The notes: generated by a model not told the origin, from the sequence alone. A stretch of 64,000 nucleotides of DNA from Bog-756 sp963718405 (GCA_963718405.1 CAVQYZ010000001.1:744001-808000), one strand, 5' to 3'; shown: positions 16,515 to 26,400, counted from the first letter of the stretch. Numbers and translations: made by a program.

Positions 16515-17660
16515 GTGAGCGGCCCGCTCGACGGCATCCGGATCATCGAGTTGGCCGGACTCGGCCCCGCTCCGTTCGCCGGGATGATGCTGGCCGACGC
16601 CGGGGCCGACATCATCCGGATCGACCGGCCCGAACGGGCCACCTATCCGCCCCACACCGAGGCCCATGTCGACCTCATGAACCGGGGCCGGAGGTCGGTG
16701 GCCGTGGACCTCAAGCACCCCGACGGGATCGGTCTGGTCTTGCGGCTGGTGGAGTCGGCCGACGGGCTGATGGAGGGGTTCCGGCCCGGGGTGGCGGAAC
16801 GGCTGGGGCTCGGCCCCGACGTGTGCCTGGCCCGCAACCCCAAGCTGGTGTTCGGCCGGATGACCGGCTGGGGCCAGGACGGCCCCATGGCCCAGGTGGC
16901 CGGCCACGACATCGACTACATCGCCCTGGCCGGGGCCCTCGAGCCGATGGGCCGAGCCGGGGAGCGGCCGTTGCCTCCGCTCAACCTGGTCGGTGACTTC
17001 GGAGGCGGCGGCATGTTGCTGGCCTTCGGCATGCTGGCCGCCCTCATCAGTGCCGGACGCACCGGCAAGGGCCAGGTGGTCGATGCGGCCATGGTCGACG
17101 GAGCGGCCTCGCTGATGACCATGACCTTCACCCTGATGGCCGCGGGCATCTGGACCGGGCCCCGGGGCACCAACCTGTTGGATACCGGCGCCCACTTCTA
17201 CGAGGTCTACGAGACCTCGGACGGAGGATTCATCGGGGTGGGGGCCATCGAGCCCCAGTTCTACGCGGAGCTGATCCGCCTGCTCGGACTGGAGGGCGAA
17301 GCGTTGCCGCCCCAGATGGACCGGGAGGCCTGGCCGGCCATGAAGGAGCGGTTCACCCGGATCTTCGCCGGCAAGACCAGGGCCGAGTGGGAGATGATCT
17401 TCGACGGCACCGACGCCTGTGCTGCACCGGTGCTGTCGCCCGCCGAGGCCTCCGAGCATCCGCACAACCAGTTCCGCCAGACCTTCACCGAGGTGGCCGG
17501 TGTGGTCCAGCCGTCACCCTCACCGAGGTTCCTCGGTACGCCCGGGTCCATCCGGCGGCCTCCGCCCAACCCCGGTCAGCACGCCGACGAGGCCCTGGCG
17601 GACTGGGGATTCAGCGACGACGACGTGGCCGGGCTCCGCCAGTCGGGAGCCATCCGCTAG
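16515..17660 (+). CDS. alpha-methylacyl-CoA racemase-like class III CoA-transferase family protein
   Basis: CaiB/BaiF-fold enzyme. The racemase catalytic pair known from the mycobacterial enzyme is present: His in AGHDIDYIAL and Asp in LVGDFGGGG, which favours 2-methylacyl-CoA epimerisation (branched lipid or sterol side-chain degradation) over CoA transfer. GRMTGWGQDGP and GKGQVVDAAMVDG are family landmarks. GTG 16515 gives 381 residues beginning SGPLDGIRIIEL, the canonical N-terminus; the longer frame upstream overlaps the galK start and is unlikely. Divergent from galK. Confidence 0.88.
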   Translation: MSGPLDGIRIIELAGLGPAPFAGMMLADAGADIIRIDRPERATYPPHTEAHVDLMNRGRRSVAVDLKHPDGIGLVLRLVESADGLMEGFRPGVAERLGLGPDVCLARNPKLVFGRMTGWGQDGPMAQVAGHDIDYIALAGALEPMGRAGERPLPPLNLVGDFGGGGMLLAFGMLAALISAGRTGKGQVVDAAMVDGAASLMTMTFTLMAAGIWTGPRGTNLLDTGAHFYEVYETSDGGFIGVGAIEPQFYAELIRLLGLEGEALPPQMDREAWPAMKERFTRIFAGKTRAEWEMIFDGTDACAAPVLSPAEASEHPHNQFRQTFTEVAGVVQPSPSPRFLGTPGSIRRPPPNPGQHADEALADWGFSDDDVAGLRQSGAIR

Positions 17661-17675
17661 GGGGTCGCTACGGGG

Positions 17676-17912
17676 TCAGAGGTTGACCACGGGGCAGGTG
17701 ACGGTCCGGGTGATCCCCTCGATCAGCTGGATGCGGCCCACCACCATGCGGCCGAGCTCGTCCACCGTGGCCGACTCGGCCCGGACGATCACGTCGTAGG
17801 GGCCGGTGACCCCTTCGGCGGACACCACACCCTCCAGTGAGGCCACGGTGCGGGCCACGGTGGCCGCCTTGCCCACTTCGGTCTGGATCAGCACGTAGGC
17901 GTTGACCGGCAT
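17676..17912 (-). CDS. stand-alone Lrp/AsnC ligand-binding (RAM) domain protein
   Basis: 78-residue protein equivalent to the C-terminal sensory domain of Lrp/AsnC regulators without the DNA-binding helix-turn-helix: AYVLIQTEVGKA, GPYDVIVRAES and IEGITRTVTCPVV. Such RAM-only proteins form ring oligomers and bind amino acids; here the role is unknown. ATG 17912 has AGGAG six bases upstream and is preferred over an upstream in-frame ATG at 17957. It converges on the racemase gene and diverges from the MFS gene. Confidence 0.85.
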   Translation of the reverse strand: MPVNAYVLIQTEVGKAATVARTVASLEGVVSAEGVTGPYDVIVRAESATVDELGRMVVGRIQLIEGITRTVTCPVVNL

Positions 17913-17980
17913 GGGACACTCCTGGATCGGGAGATCAGGTTCGGCGGACTGTCGCATGCTACCGCCGGGCCTGGGACGCC

Positions 17981-17986
17981 TACCAT
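17981..17986 (+). promoter_or_regulatory. -10 box of the MFS-like gene (leaderless type)
   Basis: TACCAT exactly six bases before GTG 17993. Confidence 0.5.
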
Positions 17987-17992
17987 GCGGTC

Positions 17993-19561
17993 GTGGGCGT
18001 TCGGGAGCGTGGTGACCAGTTCCGGCGCTTGGCCCGGTCGGCCGTCACCGACCTGTTCGACCAGCGCAGCCCGTTCGGGCGTCTGGCCCTGACCCATGTC
18101 CTGATGACGGCGGGCGACACCATGTTCGCGGTCTCCCTGGCCGGTTCCCTGTTCTTTTCGATCTCGCCCACCGCGGCCAAGGACAAGGTGCTGCTGTACC
18201 TCCTGTTGACGGTGGGGCCCTTCGCGGTGGCCGCTCCGGCCCTGGGCCCGGTCATCGACCGCAGCCGGGGGGCCCGCCGGGCCACGGTGGTGGCCTCGGC
18301 GCTGGGCCGGGCCCTGCTCTGTCCGTTCCTGGCCCGGGACATCCACTCGCTCCTGCTGTTCCCCGAGGCCTTCGCCATGCTGGTGCTGTCCAAGGTCTAC
18401 GTGGTGACCAAGGGGGCCCTGGTCCCCGAGATGGCGGCCCTCGGCATGCTGGACAGCGCCACGGGGACCACCGGGAGAACCGGGTCTGCGCCGACCGCCG
18501 GCACCCCGTCCGACCCGGCCGATGCCGAGCCGGCGGTTCCTCCGGCGCCGACGGCGGCGGCCCCGTCGGCCCGGGGCCCCGATCCCACCCCTCCCTACGG
18601 CATGCCACTGGTCAGGGTGGACGACCCCGGCAGCGGCGTGGAGAAGATCGAGCCCGACCTGGCCACCCTCAACGCCCGTCTCGGGTTGCTGGCCTCGCTG
18701 TCCGGGTTCGCCTTCGCCCTGCCGGCCGTGGCCATACTCAAACTGGGCGGCTCCGGTGGCGCTTCGGCCGTGCTGTGGGTGCTGGTGGTGGTGTTCATCG
18801 CCGCCGCGGTGGCCGGGGCCCGGCTGCCGGTGCCGTTCCGCCGCAGCCAGCTGCGCAACGAGTCATCGGGCCGCTCGGCCCGCCAGGGCGGTTCGGCCGT
18901 GGAACCGGCGCCGGCTGCGGCTCCGGCCGTTCAGTTCGCCCCGGATGTGGACGACTCCTGGAGGGAGGACGCCGAGGACCTGGCGGCGTTGCGGCCGCTG
19001 GTCGATACCGAAGTCCTGCTGGCGCTGATGCCGGTGTCGATCCTGAAGGCCCTGGTGGGGTTCACCACCTTCTTGTTCGCCTTCGACCTGCGCCGCGAAG
19101 GGGCGGCCACCTGGTGGTTCGGCTTCGTGCTGGGGGCCTTCACCGCCGGCGCCCTCATCGGCGTGCTGTTGGTGGCCCGGATCCGCCGGGTGCTGACCGA
19201 GCAGCAGATGCTGACCGGTTCGCTGTGGCTGGTGGCAGGAGTGACCGGACTGGGCGCTCTGTATACGGCGCGCTGGTTCTGGGCCGTGGTGGCCCTGGTG
19301 GTCGGCTTGGCCATGGCGGTGGCCAAGCCCTCCTTCGACGCTCTGGTCCAACGACACGTGCGGGAGTCCGACCAGGGCCGGGCCTTCGCCCGGAACGAGA
19401 CCCGGTTTCAGATCATGTGGGTGGCCGGATCGTTCGTGCCCGTGGTGCTCTCCCTGCCGGCGGCAGCCGGCAACCTGGTCATGGCCGTCGTGGCGGCTAC
19501 CGGAGCCCTGTCCTACATGAGCTCCCGGCGGGGACGGAGAACCCGTATCGCTTCTGCGTGA
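17993..19561 (+). CDS. MFS-like multi-pass membrane protein
   Basis: 522-residue integral membrane protein with roughly ten to twelve hydrophobic segments, split by a Pro/Ala-rich cytoplasmic loop (about residues 160-205) and a second hydrophilic stretch (about 285-330). The RSRGARRATVVAS loop after the second hydrophobic pair resembles the MFS inter-helix signature. No substrate-specific motif was recognised. GTG 17993 is supported by the -10 box. The next gene starts 88 bases downstream on the same strand. Confidence 0.72.
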   Translation: MGVRERGDQFRRLARSAVTDLFDQRSPFGRLALTHVLMTAGDTMFAVSLAGSLFFSISPTAAKDKVLLYLLLTVGPFAVAAPALGPVIDRSRGARRATVVASALGRALLCPFLARDIHSLLLFPEAFAMLVLSKVYVVTKGALVPEMAALGMLDSATGTTGRTGSAPTAGTPSDPADAEPAVPPAPTAAAPSARGPDPTPPYGMPLVRVDDPGSGVEKIEPDLATLNARLGLLASLSGFAFALPAVAILKLGGSGGASAVLWVLVVVFIAAAVAGARLPVPFRRSQLRNESSGRSARQGGSAVEPAPAAAPAVQFAPDVDDSWREDAEDLAALRPLVDTEVLLALMPVSILKALVGFTTFLFAFDLRREGAATWWFGFVLGAFTAGALIGVLLVARIRRVLTEQQMLTGSLWLVAGVTGLGALYTARWFWAVVALVVGLAMAVAKPSFDALVQRHVRESDQGRAFARNETRFQIMWVAGSFVPVVLSLPAAAGNLVMAVVAATGALSYMSSRRGRRTRIASA

Positions 19562-19649
19562 GCTGCGGAGTGGCCGGTGGAGCGAGTTCCCGAACTCCAG
19601 GGTCCGGCGGGCCCGAGGGTCCGGCGGCCGGGGGGGCCTGGCGCATCCG

Positions 19650-20651
19650 GTGCCGGTGGACCATGATCCCCGGGTGGCGGAACCGGTGATCGACGAGGGT
19701 GCACCGGTCCGTCCCGGCGAGGCATCGGGCGAGCCTGGCCCTAACCGGTGGAATCGGAGGCGGTTCCTCAAGCTGGGCATCGGCGGGGCGGCCGTGGTCG
19801 TGGTGGCCGGCGCCGCGGGCTTCGAACTGGTCTCGCACGGGGTGCTTCCCGGTGAGCAGACCCTTGATCGGCTGGACGGCGGTTGCTCGGTCGCAGGTAC
19901 TCCTCTGACCTTCTCGTCGCCCGGCATCTCGACCAGCGGCACCTTCTACTCCCAGGCCCGCAACCGGACCGTGGGCTACACCATCGGCTACCCCCCGGGC
20001 TACGGCGAAGTGAGCGATCTGCCCCTGGTGGTCATGCTGCACGGCTTCGGCGGCAACCACACCAACGCCCTGGCCGGCATGTCGCCGGCCCAGGCCGTGG
20101 CCCTGCGGGTGGACGGCCTGGGCCTGGCCCCGATGGCCATGGTGACCGTCGACGGCGGGGGCGGGTACTGGAACCCCCACCCCGGTGACGACCCCATGGG
20201 CATGGTGATCAACGAGCTCATCCCCCGGTGCCAGCGGCTGGGGCTCGGCCGGCCGCCCCACAAGATCGCCACCATGGGCATCTCCATGGGTGGTTACGGT
20301 GCCCTCATGTTGGCTGAGCGCCATCCCCGGCTGATCTCGGCCGTGGCCGCCATCAGCCCGGCCATCTGGACCAGCTACACCGAGGCCCGCACCGCCAACC
20401 CCGGGGCCTACGCCTCGGCCGAGGACTTCGACGCCGACGACGCCGTCACCCACGCCTCGATGTTGGCCGGGAAGCCGGTCAGGGTGGCATCAGGCGATGA
20501 CGATCCGTTTCACCCCGGCGTCGAGGCTCTGGTTCGGGCCCTACCTCCGGGTGCGGTTGTCGACATCTCGAAGGGGTGCCATACCGGCCCGTACTTCTTG
20601 TCCCAGGAGCCGCCTTCGCTGGCCTTCCTCGCCCACCACCTGACGCCCTAG
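19650..20651 (+). CDS. Tat-exported esterase-like alpha/beta hydrolase
   Basis: Begins with a twin-arginine signal (NRRRFLKLGIGGAAVVVVAGAAG, split by a hydrophobic core around residues 40-62), so it is exported folded. The mature part looks like the esterase D/antigen-85 type: LVVMLHGFGGN, nucleophile Ser in MGISMGGYGAL, an Asp in SGDDDPFHP and a His in KGCHTGPYF. It is probably a periplasmic or surface acyl-esterase or acyltransferase. GTG 19650 or GTG 19656 are possible starts. Length 333 residues. Confidence 0.82.
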   Translation: MPVDHDPRVAEPVIDEGAPVRPGEASGEPGPNRWNRRRFLKLGIGGAAVVVVAGAAGFELVSHGVLPGEQTLDRLDGGCSVAGTPLTFSSPGISTSGTFYSQARNRTVGYTIGYPPGYGEVSDLPLVVMLHGFGGNHTNALAGMSPAQAVALRVDGLGLAPMAMVTVDGGGGYWNPHPGDDPMGMVINELIPRCQRLGLGRPPHKIATMGISMGGYGALMLAERHPRLISAVAAISPAIWTSYTEARTANPGAYASAEDFDADDAVTHASMLAGKPVRVASGDDDPFHPGVEALVRALPPGAVVDISKGCHTGPYFLSQEPPSLAFLAHHLTP

Positions 20652-20685
20652 CCGACTCTGACGGTCGCCATGGCGGCAGCCCGGC

Positions 20686-22476
20686 TCAGCCCAGCTGTTC
20701 TTCGAGCTTGTCCACCTCGGCATGGAGTTTGGCGGGCAGCTTGTCGCCGAAGGAGGCGTAGTGCTCACGGATGCCCGGCACCTCGGCCCGCCACTCGTCG
20801 GCGTTGACGGACAGCAGCTTCTCCATGTCCGCGGCCGACACGTCGAGCCCGTCGGTGTCGATGGCGCCCGGCGCCGGGATGAAGCCGATGGGGGTCTCGG
20901 TGGCCTCGCCCTCTCCGTTGACCCGCTCGAACACCCACTCGAGCACCCGGGAGTTCTCTCCGTAGCCGGGCCACAGCCAGCGCCCGTCCTCGTCCTTGCG
21001 GAACCAGTTGACGTAGAAGATCTTGGGCAGCTTGTCCGGGTCGCCCTCGGCGCCGATGGTCAGCCAGTGGGCGAAGTAGTCGGCCATGTTGTAGCCGCAG
21101 AACGGGAGCATGGCGAAGGGGTCGCGCCGGAGGTTCCCCACCGCGCCGGCCGCGGCCGCCGTGGTCTCCGAGGCCATGATCGAACCGAGGAACACTCCGT
21201 GGTCCCAGTCCCTCGACTGGAAGACCAACGGCACCACCGAAGCCCGACGTCCTCCGAACAGGATGGCGTCGATGGGCACCCCGGCCGGGTCCTCCCACTC
21301 CGAGGCGATGGCCGGGTCCTGGGCGGCGGGGACGGTGAAGCGGGCATTGGGGTGGGCGGCCGGCGTGCCGCTGGCGGGCGTCCACTCCTCACCCTTCCAC
21401 GAGGTCAGGTGGGCCGGCGGCTCATCGCTCATGCCCTCCCACCACACGTCGCCGTCGTCGGTGAGAGCGGTGTTGGTGAAGATGGCGTTGCCGTCCAGGG
21501 TGAGCATGGCGTTGGGGTTGGTGTGACTGTTGGTCCCCGGGGCCACGCCGAAGAACCCGGCCTCCGGGTTGATGGCGTAGAGCCGGCCGTCGGGGCCGAA
21601 CTTCATCCAGCAGATGTCGTCGCCCACCGTCTCGACCTTCCAGTCGGGCAGGGTGGGGATCAGCATGGCCAGGTTGGTCTTGCCGCACGCCGAGGGGAAG
21701 GCCCCGGTGACGTAGCGGGTCTCGCCGGCCGGCGAGGTCAGCTTGAGGATGAGCATGTGCTCGGCCAGCCAGTTGTCGTCCCGGGCCATCACCGAGGCGA
21801 TGCGTAAGGCGAAGCACTTCTTGCCCAGCAGGGCGTTGCCCCCGTAGCCGGAGCCGTACGACCAGATCTCACGGGTCTCGGGGAAGTGCACGATGTACTT
21901 GTTCTCGGCGTCACAGGGCCAGGGGCTGTCGGCCTCCCCTTCGGCCAGGGGAGCGCCCACCGAGTGGAGGCACGGGACGAAGTCGCCGTCCGCTCCCAGC
22001 ACCTCGAGGGCCCCGCGTCCCATCCGGGTCATGATCCGCATGGAGACGGCCACGTAGGCCGAGTCGGTGATCTCCACGCCGATGTGGGCGATCGAAGAGC
22101 CGAGGGGGCCCATGGAGAACGGGACCACGTACATGGTCCGGCCCCGCATCGACCCCCGGAACAGGTCGGTCAGCTCACCGCGCATGGTGTCCGGATCCCG
22201 CCAGTTGTTGGTGGGCCCGGCGTCGGACTCGAGTTTCGAACAGATGAAGGTCCGGTCCTCGACCCGGGCCACGTCGCCGGGGTCGGAGTGGGCCCAGTAG
22301 CTGTTGGGCCGCTTGGCGTCGGAGAGCTTGGTGAAGGTCCCGTTGTCCACCAGAATCTGGCACAGCCGGTCGTACTCCTCGGCCGATCCGTCGCACCACT
22401 CGACGGCGTCGGGCTCACAGAGAGCAGCGATCTCGTCCACCCATGCGACCAGTTTCTTGTTTTCGGTGGGGGGCAT
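20686..22476 (-). CDS. pckG: phosphoenolpyruvate carboxykinase (GTP)
   Basis: Interconverts oxaloacetate and PEP with GTP, linking the TCA cycle to gluconeogenesis. Family hallmarks in the 596 residues: PFSMGPLGS, YGGNALLGKKC, the kinase P-loop GAFPSACGKTNLAM with its reactive Cys, VGDDICWM and LFGGRR. ATG 22476 has a GGAGGAG site about ten bases upstream and gives the normal length; the frame continues to 22548 but that extension is unlike the family. It diverges from thiL across 128 bases. Confidence 0.96.
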   Translation of the reverse strand: MPPTENKKLVAWVDEIAALCEPDAVEWCDGSAEEYDRLCQILVDNGTFTKLSDAKRPNSYWAHSDPGDVARVEDRTFICSKLESDAGPTNNWRDPDTMRGELTDLFRGSMRGRTMYVVPFSMGPLGSSIAHIGVEITDSAYVAVSMRIMTRMGRGALEVLGADGDFVPCLHSVGAPLAEGEADSPWPCDAENKYIVHFPETREIWSYGSGYGGNALLGKKCFALRIASVMARDDNWLAEHMLILKLTSPAGETRYVTGAFPSACGKTNLAMLIPTLPDWKVETVGDDICWMKFGPDGRLYAINPEAGFFGVAPGTNSHTNPNAMLTLDGNAIFTNTALTDDGDVWWEGMSDEPPAHLTSWKGEEWTPASGTPAAHPNARFTVPAAQDPAIASEWEDPAGVPIDAILFGGRRASVVPLVFQSRDWDHGVFLGSIMASETTAAAAGAVGNLRRDPFAMLPFCGYNMADYFAHWLTIGAEGDPDKLPKIFYVNWFRKDEDGRWLWPGYGENSRVLEWVFERVNGEGEATETPIGFIPAPGAIDTDGLDVSAADMEKLLSVNADEWRAEVPGIREHYASFGDKLPAKLHAEVDKLEEQLG

Positions 22477-22604
22477 GGGCGTCTTACTCCTCCTCGGTGT
22501 TCCGGTCCGGTCCGACCGGGGAACAGACACGTTGTGGCGCCCATCCACCGGTTATCCACTGATAGTAGTGGGGGGCCACGAGCCCCAATGCTAGGCAAGG
22601 CTAT

Positions 22605-23618
22605 GTGATGTGTCCCAATTCTGACAGTCAGTCAGCCCCGGCGCCCGGGACCGTCGACGAGTTCGCCCTCATCGAACGGCTGAAGACCCGGTTCGAGGCC
22701 GCCGCCCGATCGGTGCTGCCGGACCGGGCCCTGCCGCCCTCCGGGGACACCTGGATCGGGGACGACGGAGCGGTGATCACCGTGGGGGGCGACGGGCCCA
22801 CCCGGGTGGTGTGGGCCACCGACCTGGTGGTCGAGGGGGTCCACGTCGATCTGGCCCTCTCCGGGCTGGACGACGTCGGCTACAAGGCCCTCATGGTCAC
22901 GGTCTCCGACCTGGCCGCCATGGGGGCCTGGCCCGGTCAGGCCCTGGTCTCGTTCGGTGCCCCCTCGGGGACCGATCTCGATCTGTTGGGGGCCGGGGTG
23001 GCTGCCGCCGCGGTGGAGGCCGGATGCGTGGTGGTGGGCGGGGACCTGTCCGGGGCGCCCTCCGTGGTGGTCTCGACGTCGGTGATGGGAGGGCTGCGGA
23101 CCGAACCCGATCGGGGGCCGCTCCTCCGCTCGGGGGCCCGACCGGGTGACCGTCTCTTCGTGACCGGTCCGCTGGGTCGGTCGGCGGCGGGGCTGCGCCT
23201 GTTGCAGGCCCGGGACCAGCTCACCGATCCGCTGGCGGCGGGACTGGTCCGGGCCCATCGGCGGCCGGTGGCCCGGCTCCGCGAGGGGGAGGTGGCCCGG
23301 CTGGCCGGAGCCCGTGCGGCCATCGACGTCTCGGACGGCCTGGCGGCGGACGTCATCCACCTGGGCCTGTCGTCCGGCGTGGGCATCGAACTCGACGACT
23401 GTCCGGTGGCCCCGGGCGCCCTGAGGTCAGAAGCTCTGGGAGGAGGCGAGGAGTACGAGCTGGTGGTGGCCACCGCGGAGCCCGACGGCCTGGTGGAGGC
23501 GTACCGGGCGGCCGGTCTGCGGCCCCCGCTCCCGGTCGGCCGGTGCACCGACCGGCCGGGGGAGTACACCCTCGAGGGTGGGCCCCTGCCCGTGGGTGGT
23601 TGGCGCCACCGGTTCTGA
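22605..23618 (+). CDS. thiL: thiamine-monophosphate kinase
   Basis: Makes thiamine diphosphate, the cofactor needed by the Kgd E1 in this window. ThiL motifs are in order: FALIERL near the N-terminus, IGDDGAVI (Mg/ATP), ATDLVVEGVHVD, VSDLAAMGA, GGDLSGAP, IDVSDGLAADV and GGEEYELV. It is 337 residues from GTG 22605, with ATG 22608 equally possible. In actinobacteria thiL commonly lies near rpmB and recG, as here. Confidence 0.95.
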   Translation: MMCPNSDSQSAPAPGTVDEFALIERLKTRFEAAARSVLPDRALPPSGDTWIGDDGAVITVGGDGPTRVVWATDLVVEGVHVDLALSGLDDVGYKALMVTVSDLAAMGAWPGQALVSFGAPSGTDLDLLGAGVAAAAVEAGCVVVGGDLSGAPSVVVSTSVMGGLRTEPDRGPLLRSGARPGDRLFVTGPLGRSAAGLRLLQARDQLTDPLAAGLVRAHRRPVARLREGEVARLAGARAAIDVSDGLAADVIHLGLSSGVGIELDDCPVAPGALRSEALGGGEEYELVVATAEPDGLVEAYRAAGLRPPLPVGRCTDRPGEYTLEGGPLPVGGWRHRF

Positions 23619-23683
23619 CCGGGGCGGGCCCGGAGCCGGGCATTCTCAGGAAACACACAGGTTGACCGGGCACAGTGGTGGGG

Positions 23684-24472
23684 ATGAGTTCGTCTGCCGC
23701 CATGTCACCGACCACGCTGCCCAGCCCGGGGAAGGGCCCCGGCCCCCGGGGCGGGGCCATGTTCAACGCCGACCGCCGCATCTTGGTGGTCGACGACGAG
23801 AAGAGCATCACCGACCTGGTGACCATGGCGCTGCACCTCCACCGGGTGACCACCGAGGTGGCCCATACCGGTGCCGATGCCCTCCGGTTGTTGCAGTCGT
23901 TCCGCCCCCACCTGGTCATCCTGGACGTGATGCTGCCCGACCTCGACGGCTTCGAGGTGCTCGTCCGCATGGGAGAAGAACAGCCGCCCCTCGACGTCCC
24001 GGTGCTGTTCCTCTCGGCCCGGGACGGTCTGGACGACCGGATCCGGGGCCTCTCGCTGGGGGGCGACGACTACATGACCAAGCCCTTCAGCGTGGAGGAG
24101 ATGCTGCTGCGCATCAACTCCATCCTGCGCCGGACCGAGGTGACCGATGAGCACACCGGCCGGCTCACCGTGGACGACCTGGAGCTCGACGAGGAGAGCC
24201 ATCAGGTGTGGCGGGCCAAGGCCCCGATCGACCTGACCCCCACGGAGTTCCGCTTGTTGCACTACCTGATGGTCAACGCCGATCAGGTGGTCTCCAAGGC
24301 CCAGATCCGCGACCGGGTGTGGGACTACAGTTTCGACGGCAAGGTCAACATGGTCGAGGTCTACATCAGCTATCTGCGCAAAAAGCTTGACGTCCACGGT
24401 CCCCCGTTGATCCGCACGGTGCGCGGTCTCGGGTACTCCATCCGGACCACGTCTGACTTATCCGGTCGGTGA
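23684..24472 (+). CDS. OmpR/PhoB-family response regulator
   Basis: Receiver domain (about residues 26-145) with acidic pocket VVDDEKS, phospho-acceptor Asp in LVILDVMLPDLDG, the switch Ser in FLSARD and Lys in TKPFS, followed by a winged-helix DNA-binding domain (LTPTEFRLLHYL...VYISYLRKKL...VRGLGY). ATG 23684 is taken as start; GTG 23675 and ATG 23759 are alternatives, since the first 25 residues are a Ser/Pro/Gly-rich leader. Its TGA overlaps the kinase start by four bases (GTGA), so the pair is co-translated. Confidence 0.93.
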   Translation: MSSSAAMSPTTLPSPGKGPGPRGGAMFNADRRILVVDDEKSITDLVTMALHLHRVTTEVAHTGADALRLLQSFRPHLVILDVMLPDLDGFEVLVRMGEEQPPLDVPVLFLSARDGLDDRIRGLSLGGDDYMTKPFSVEEMLLRINSILRRTEVTDEHTGRLTVDDLELDEESHQVWRAKAPIDLTPTEFRLLHYLMVNADQVVSKAQIRDRVWDYSFDGKVNMVEVYISYLRKKLDVHGPPLIRTVRGLGYSIRTTSDLSGR

Positions 24473-26051
24473 GGCTGCCGCGGGCCCGGCGGATGACCCT
24501 CCGGCTCCGCCTCATGGTGCTGGTGATGGCCGTGGTGGCCGCCGGCCTGATCATCTCGGATGTGGTGACCTACCACTCGCTCCGCTCCTTCCTGGTGAGC
24601 CGGGTCGACCAACAACTCGACGCCGCGGCCTTCCCGGTCGGTCGGGACCTGCTGTCGACCTCGGGGTTGGCCCCCCACGTGCCCACACCGCGTTCGGTGG
24701 CGCAGAACCAGAGCGCCTACCTCAACGGCGGGCAGCTCTACGGACGGTCTCACCACGCCGAGGTGGCCGTGCTGGTGCCGGCCGGGACCTATGGACAGCT
24801 CAGGAACGCCGGTGGAGTGATCGAGGCCCATCTCTTCTACGACTCCAGTGGGACCACTCCGGCGGCGCCACACATCCCGTCCGCTCTTCCGGGATCGGGA
24901 GCGAGCACCGGGCCGGACCTCTACTTCACGACCTCCAGCTCCGGCCCCGGCGCCGAGTCCTATCGGGCCGTGGCCAAGCCCCTGGCCCACGGAGCCGGCG
25001 TGGTGGTCATCGCCATACCCCTGACCGTGCAGGAGAGCACCCTGCGCCAACTGCTGCTCATCGAGCTGATCGTGTCGGCCGTTCTGCTGGTGGGGTTGGG
25101 GGCCTTGTCGTGGTTCATGGTCCGCCGCGATCTGCAGCCCCTGGTCGGGATCACCGAAACGGCCGGCACCATCGCCCAGGGCGATCTCACCCAACGGGTG
25201 ACCGTGGTGGCCCAGGGAACCGAGGTGGGCCAGCTGGGGCGGGCCTTCAACACCATGATCGACGAGATCGAGGTGGCCTTCGCCGAACGCACTGCCTCCG
25301 AGGAACGGCTCCGCCGCTTCCTGGCCGACGCCTCCCATGAGCTGCGCACCCCGCTCACCTCGATCGCGGCTACGCCGAGCTGTTCGACCTCGGGATCCGG
25401 GACCGGCCCGACGAGCTGGCCCGGTCCATCCGGCACATCAAGGACGAGGCCTCGAGGATGTCGACCCTGGTCGACGATCTCTTCCTGCTGGCCCAGCTCG
25501 ATCGGGAGCGGCCGTTGCGGATCGAGTCGGTGGACCTGGCCGAGCTGGTCACACGGTCGGTGGCCTCGGTCGAGGTCTCTGAGCCCCAGCGCCCGGTGGT
25601 GGTCGATGCTCCCGGACCGGTGGTGGTCGACGCCGATGGGCAACGGATGCGCCAGGTGGTCGACAACCTGTTGGTCAACGCCCTGATCCACACGCCGGTG
25701 GGAACCGCCGTCCGGATCACCGTGGCCGGCGGGGGCCGGTGGGCGGTGCTCACCGTGCAGGACGAAGGACCCGGTATCGATCCTGCTCTGGCCTCCCGGA
25801 TCTTCGAGCCGTTCTTCCGCACCGATCCGTCACGGTCACGGACCTCGGGGGGCGCCGGTCTGGGGCTGGCCATCGTGGCGGCCATCGTCGAGGCCCATGG
25901 CGGGACGGTCGGGATGGAGTCGGCTCCGGGTCGGGGGGCCACGTTCGAGGTGCGTATCCCCGTGGTGCGGCCCGAGGGCCAGGACGGTGGGCCGGGCGAC
26001 GACGGTGCGACGACGGGCCGGGGCGGCGAAGCTCTGACGACGGAGGGGTGA
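24469..26051 (+). CDS. membrane sensor histidine kinase, frameshifted after the H-box
   Basis: Partner of the upstream response regulator. Layout: TM1 (about 13-32), an extracytoplasmic sensor of about 150 residues without recognised fold, TM2 (about 187-210), HAMP, then the phospho-acceptor H290 in ADASHELRTPLTSI. One C appears missing after ATC at 25363-25365. Restoring it gives SIRGYAELFDLG and continues through the N-box VVDNLLVNALIHT, DEGPGID and GGAGLGLAIV of the ATPase domain to 26051 (about 527 residues). As read, the first frame would end at 25686 without an ATPase. Confidence 0.82.
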
Positions 26052-26133
26052 GGGCGCCGCTACTGCCGTGGGGCGGGGCCGGGCGGGGGCCGGGGTGCAG
26101 CCCGCAACCGGCGAGGTCAGGCTGCGGCGCGAC

Positions 26134-26343
26134 TCAGGCCGGGATGTTGCGGACCGGCCGCTTGACGACCTTGCCCGAGCGGATGCACGACGTGCACACG
26201 TTGATCCGCTTGGGGGATCCGTCCACCAGGGCCCGGACTTTCTGGATGTTCGGGTCCCAACGCCGCTTGGTCCGACGGTGGGAGTGGCTGATGTTCATCC
26301 CGAACGAGGGCTTCTTTCCGCACAACTCACACACCGCTGCCAT
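26134..26343 (-). CDS. rpmB: 50S ribosomal protein L28 (zinc-binding form)
   Basis: 69 residues with the L28 signature FGMNISHSHRRTKRRW and KRINVCTSCI. Two Cys pairs (VCELCG and CTSC) mark the zinc-binding C+ form, which in actinobacteria may be swapped for a zinc-free paralogue under zinc limitation. ATG 26343 is preceded by AAGGAAG. It faces away from the DAK2-domain gene, the usual neighbour of rpmB in actinobacteria. Confidence 0.96.
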   Translation of the reverse strand: MAAVCELCGKKPSFGMNISHSHRRTKRRWDPNIQKVRALVDGSPKRINVCTSCIRSGKVVKRPVRNIPA

Positions 26344-26387
26344 GACGTTCCGACTTCCTTGTAGATCCTCAGGTAAGTCGCAAAGGT

Positions 26388-26393
26388 TAGCAT
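26388..26393 (+). promoter_or_regulatory. -10 box of the DAK2/FakA-like gene (leaderless type)
   Basis: TAGCAT seven bases before ATG 26401. Confidence 0.5.
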
Positions 26394-26400
26394 CCTGGTG

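Noticed and set aside
17913..17957. N-terminal extension of the RAM-domain protein
   Set aside because: The upstream ATG lacks a ribosome-binding site, while ATG 17912 has AGGAG at good spacing and begins at the domain edge.
22551..22559. TTATCCACT, close to a DnaA box, between pckG and thiL
   Set aside because: A single copy in a 128-bp gap with no dnaA, dnaN or AT-rich region nearby; likely chance.
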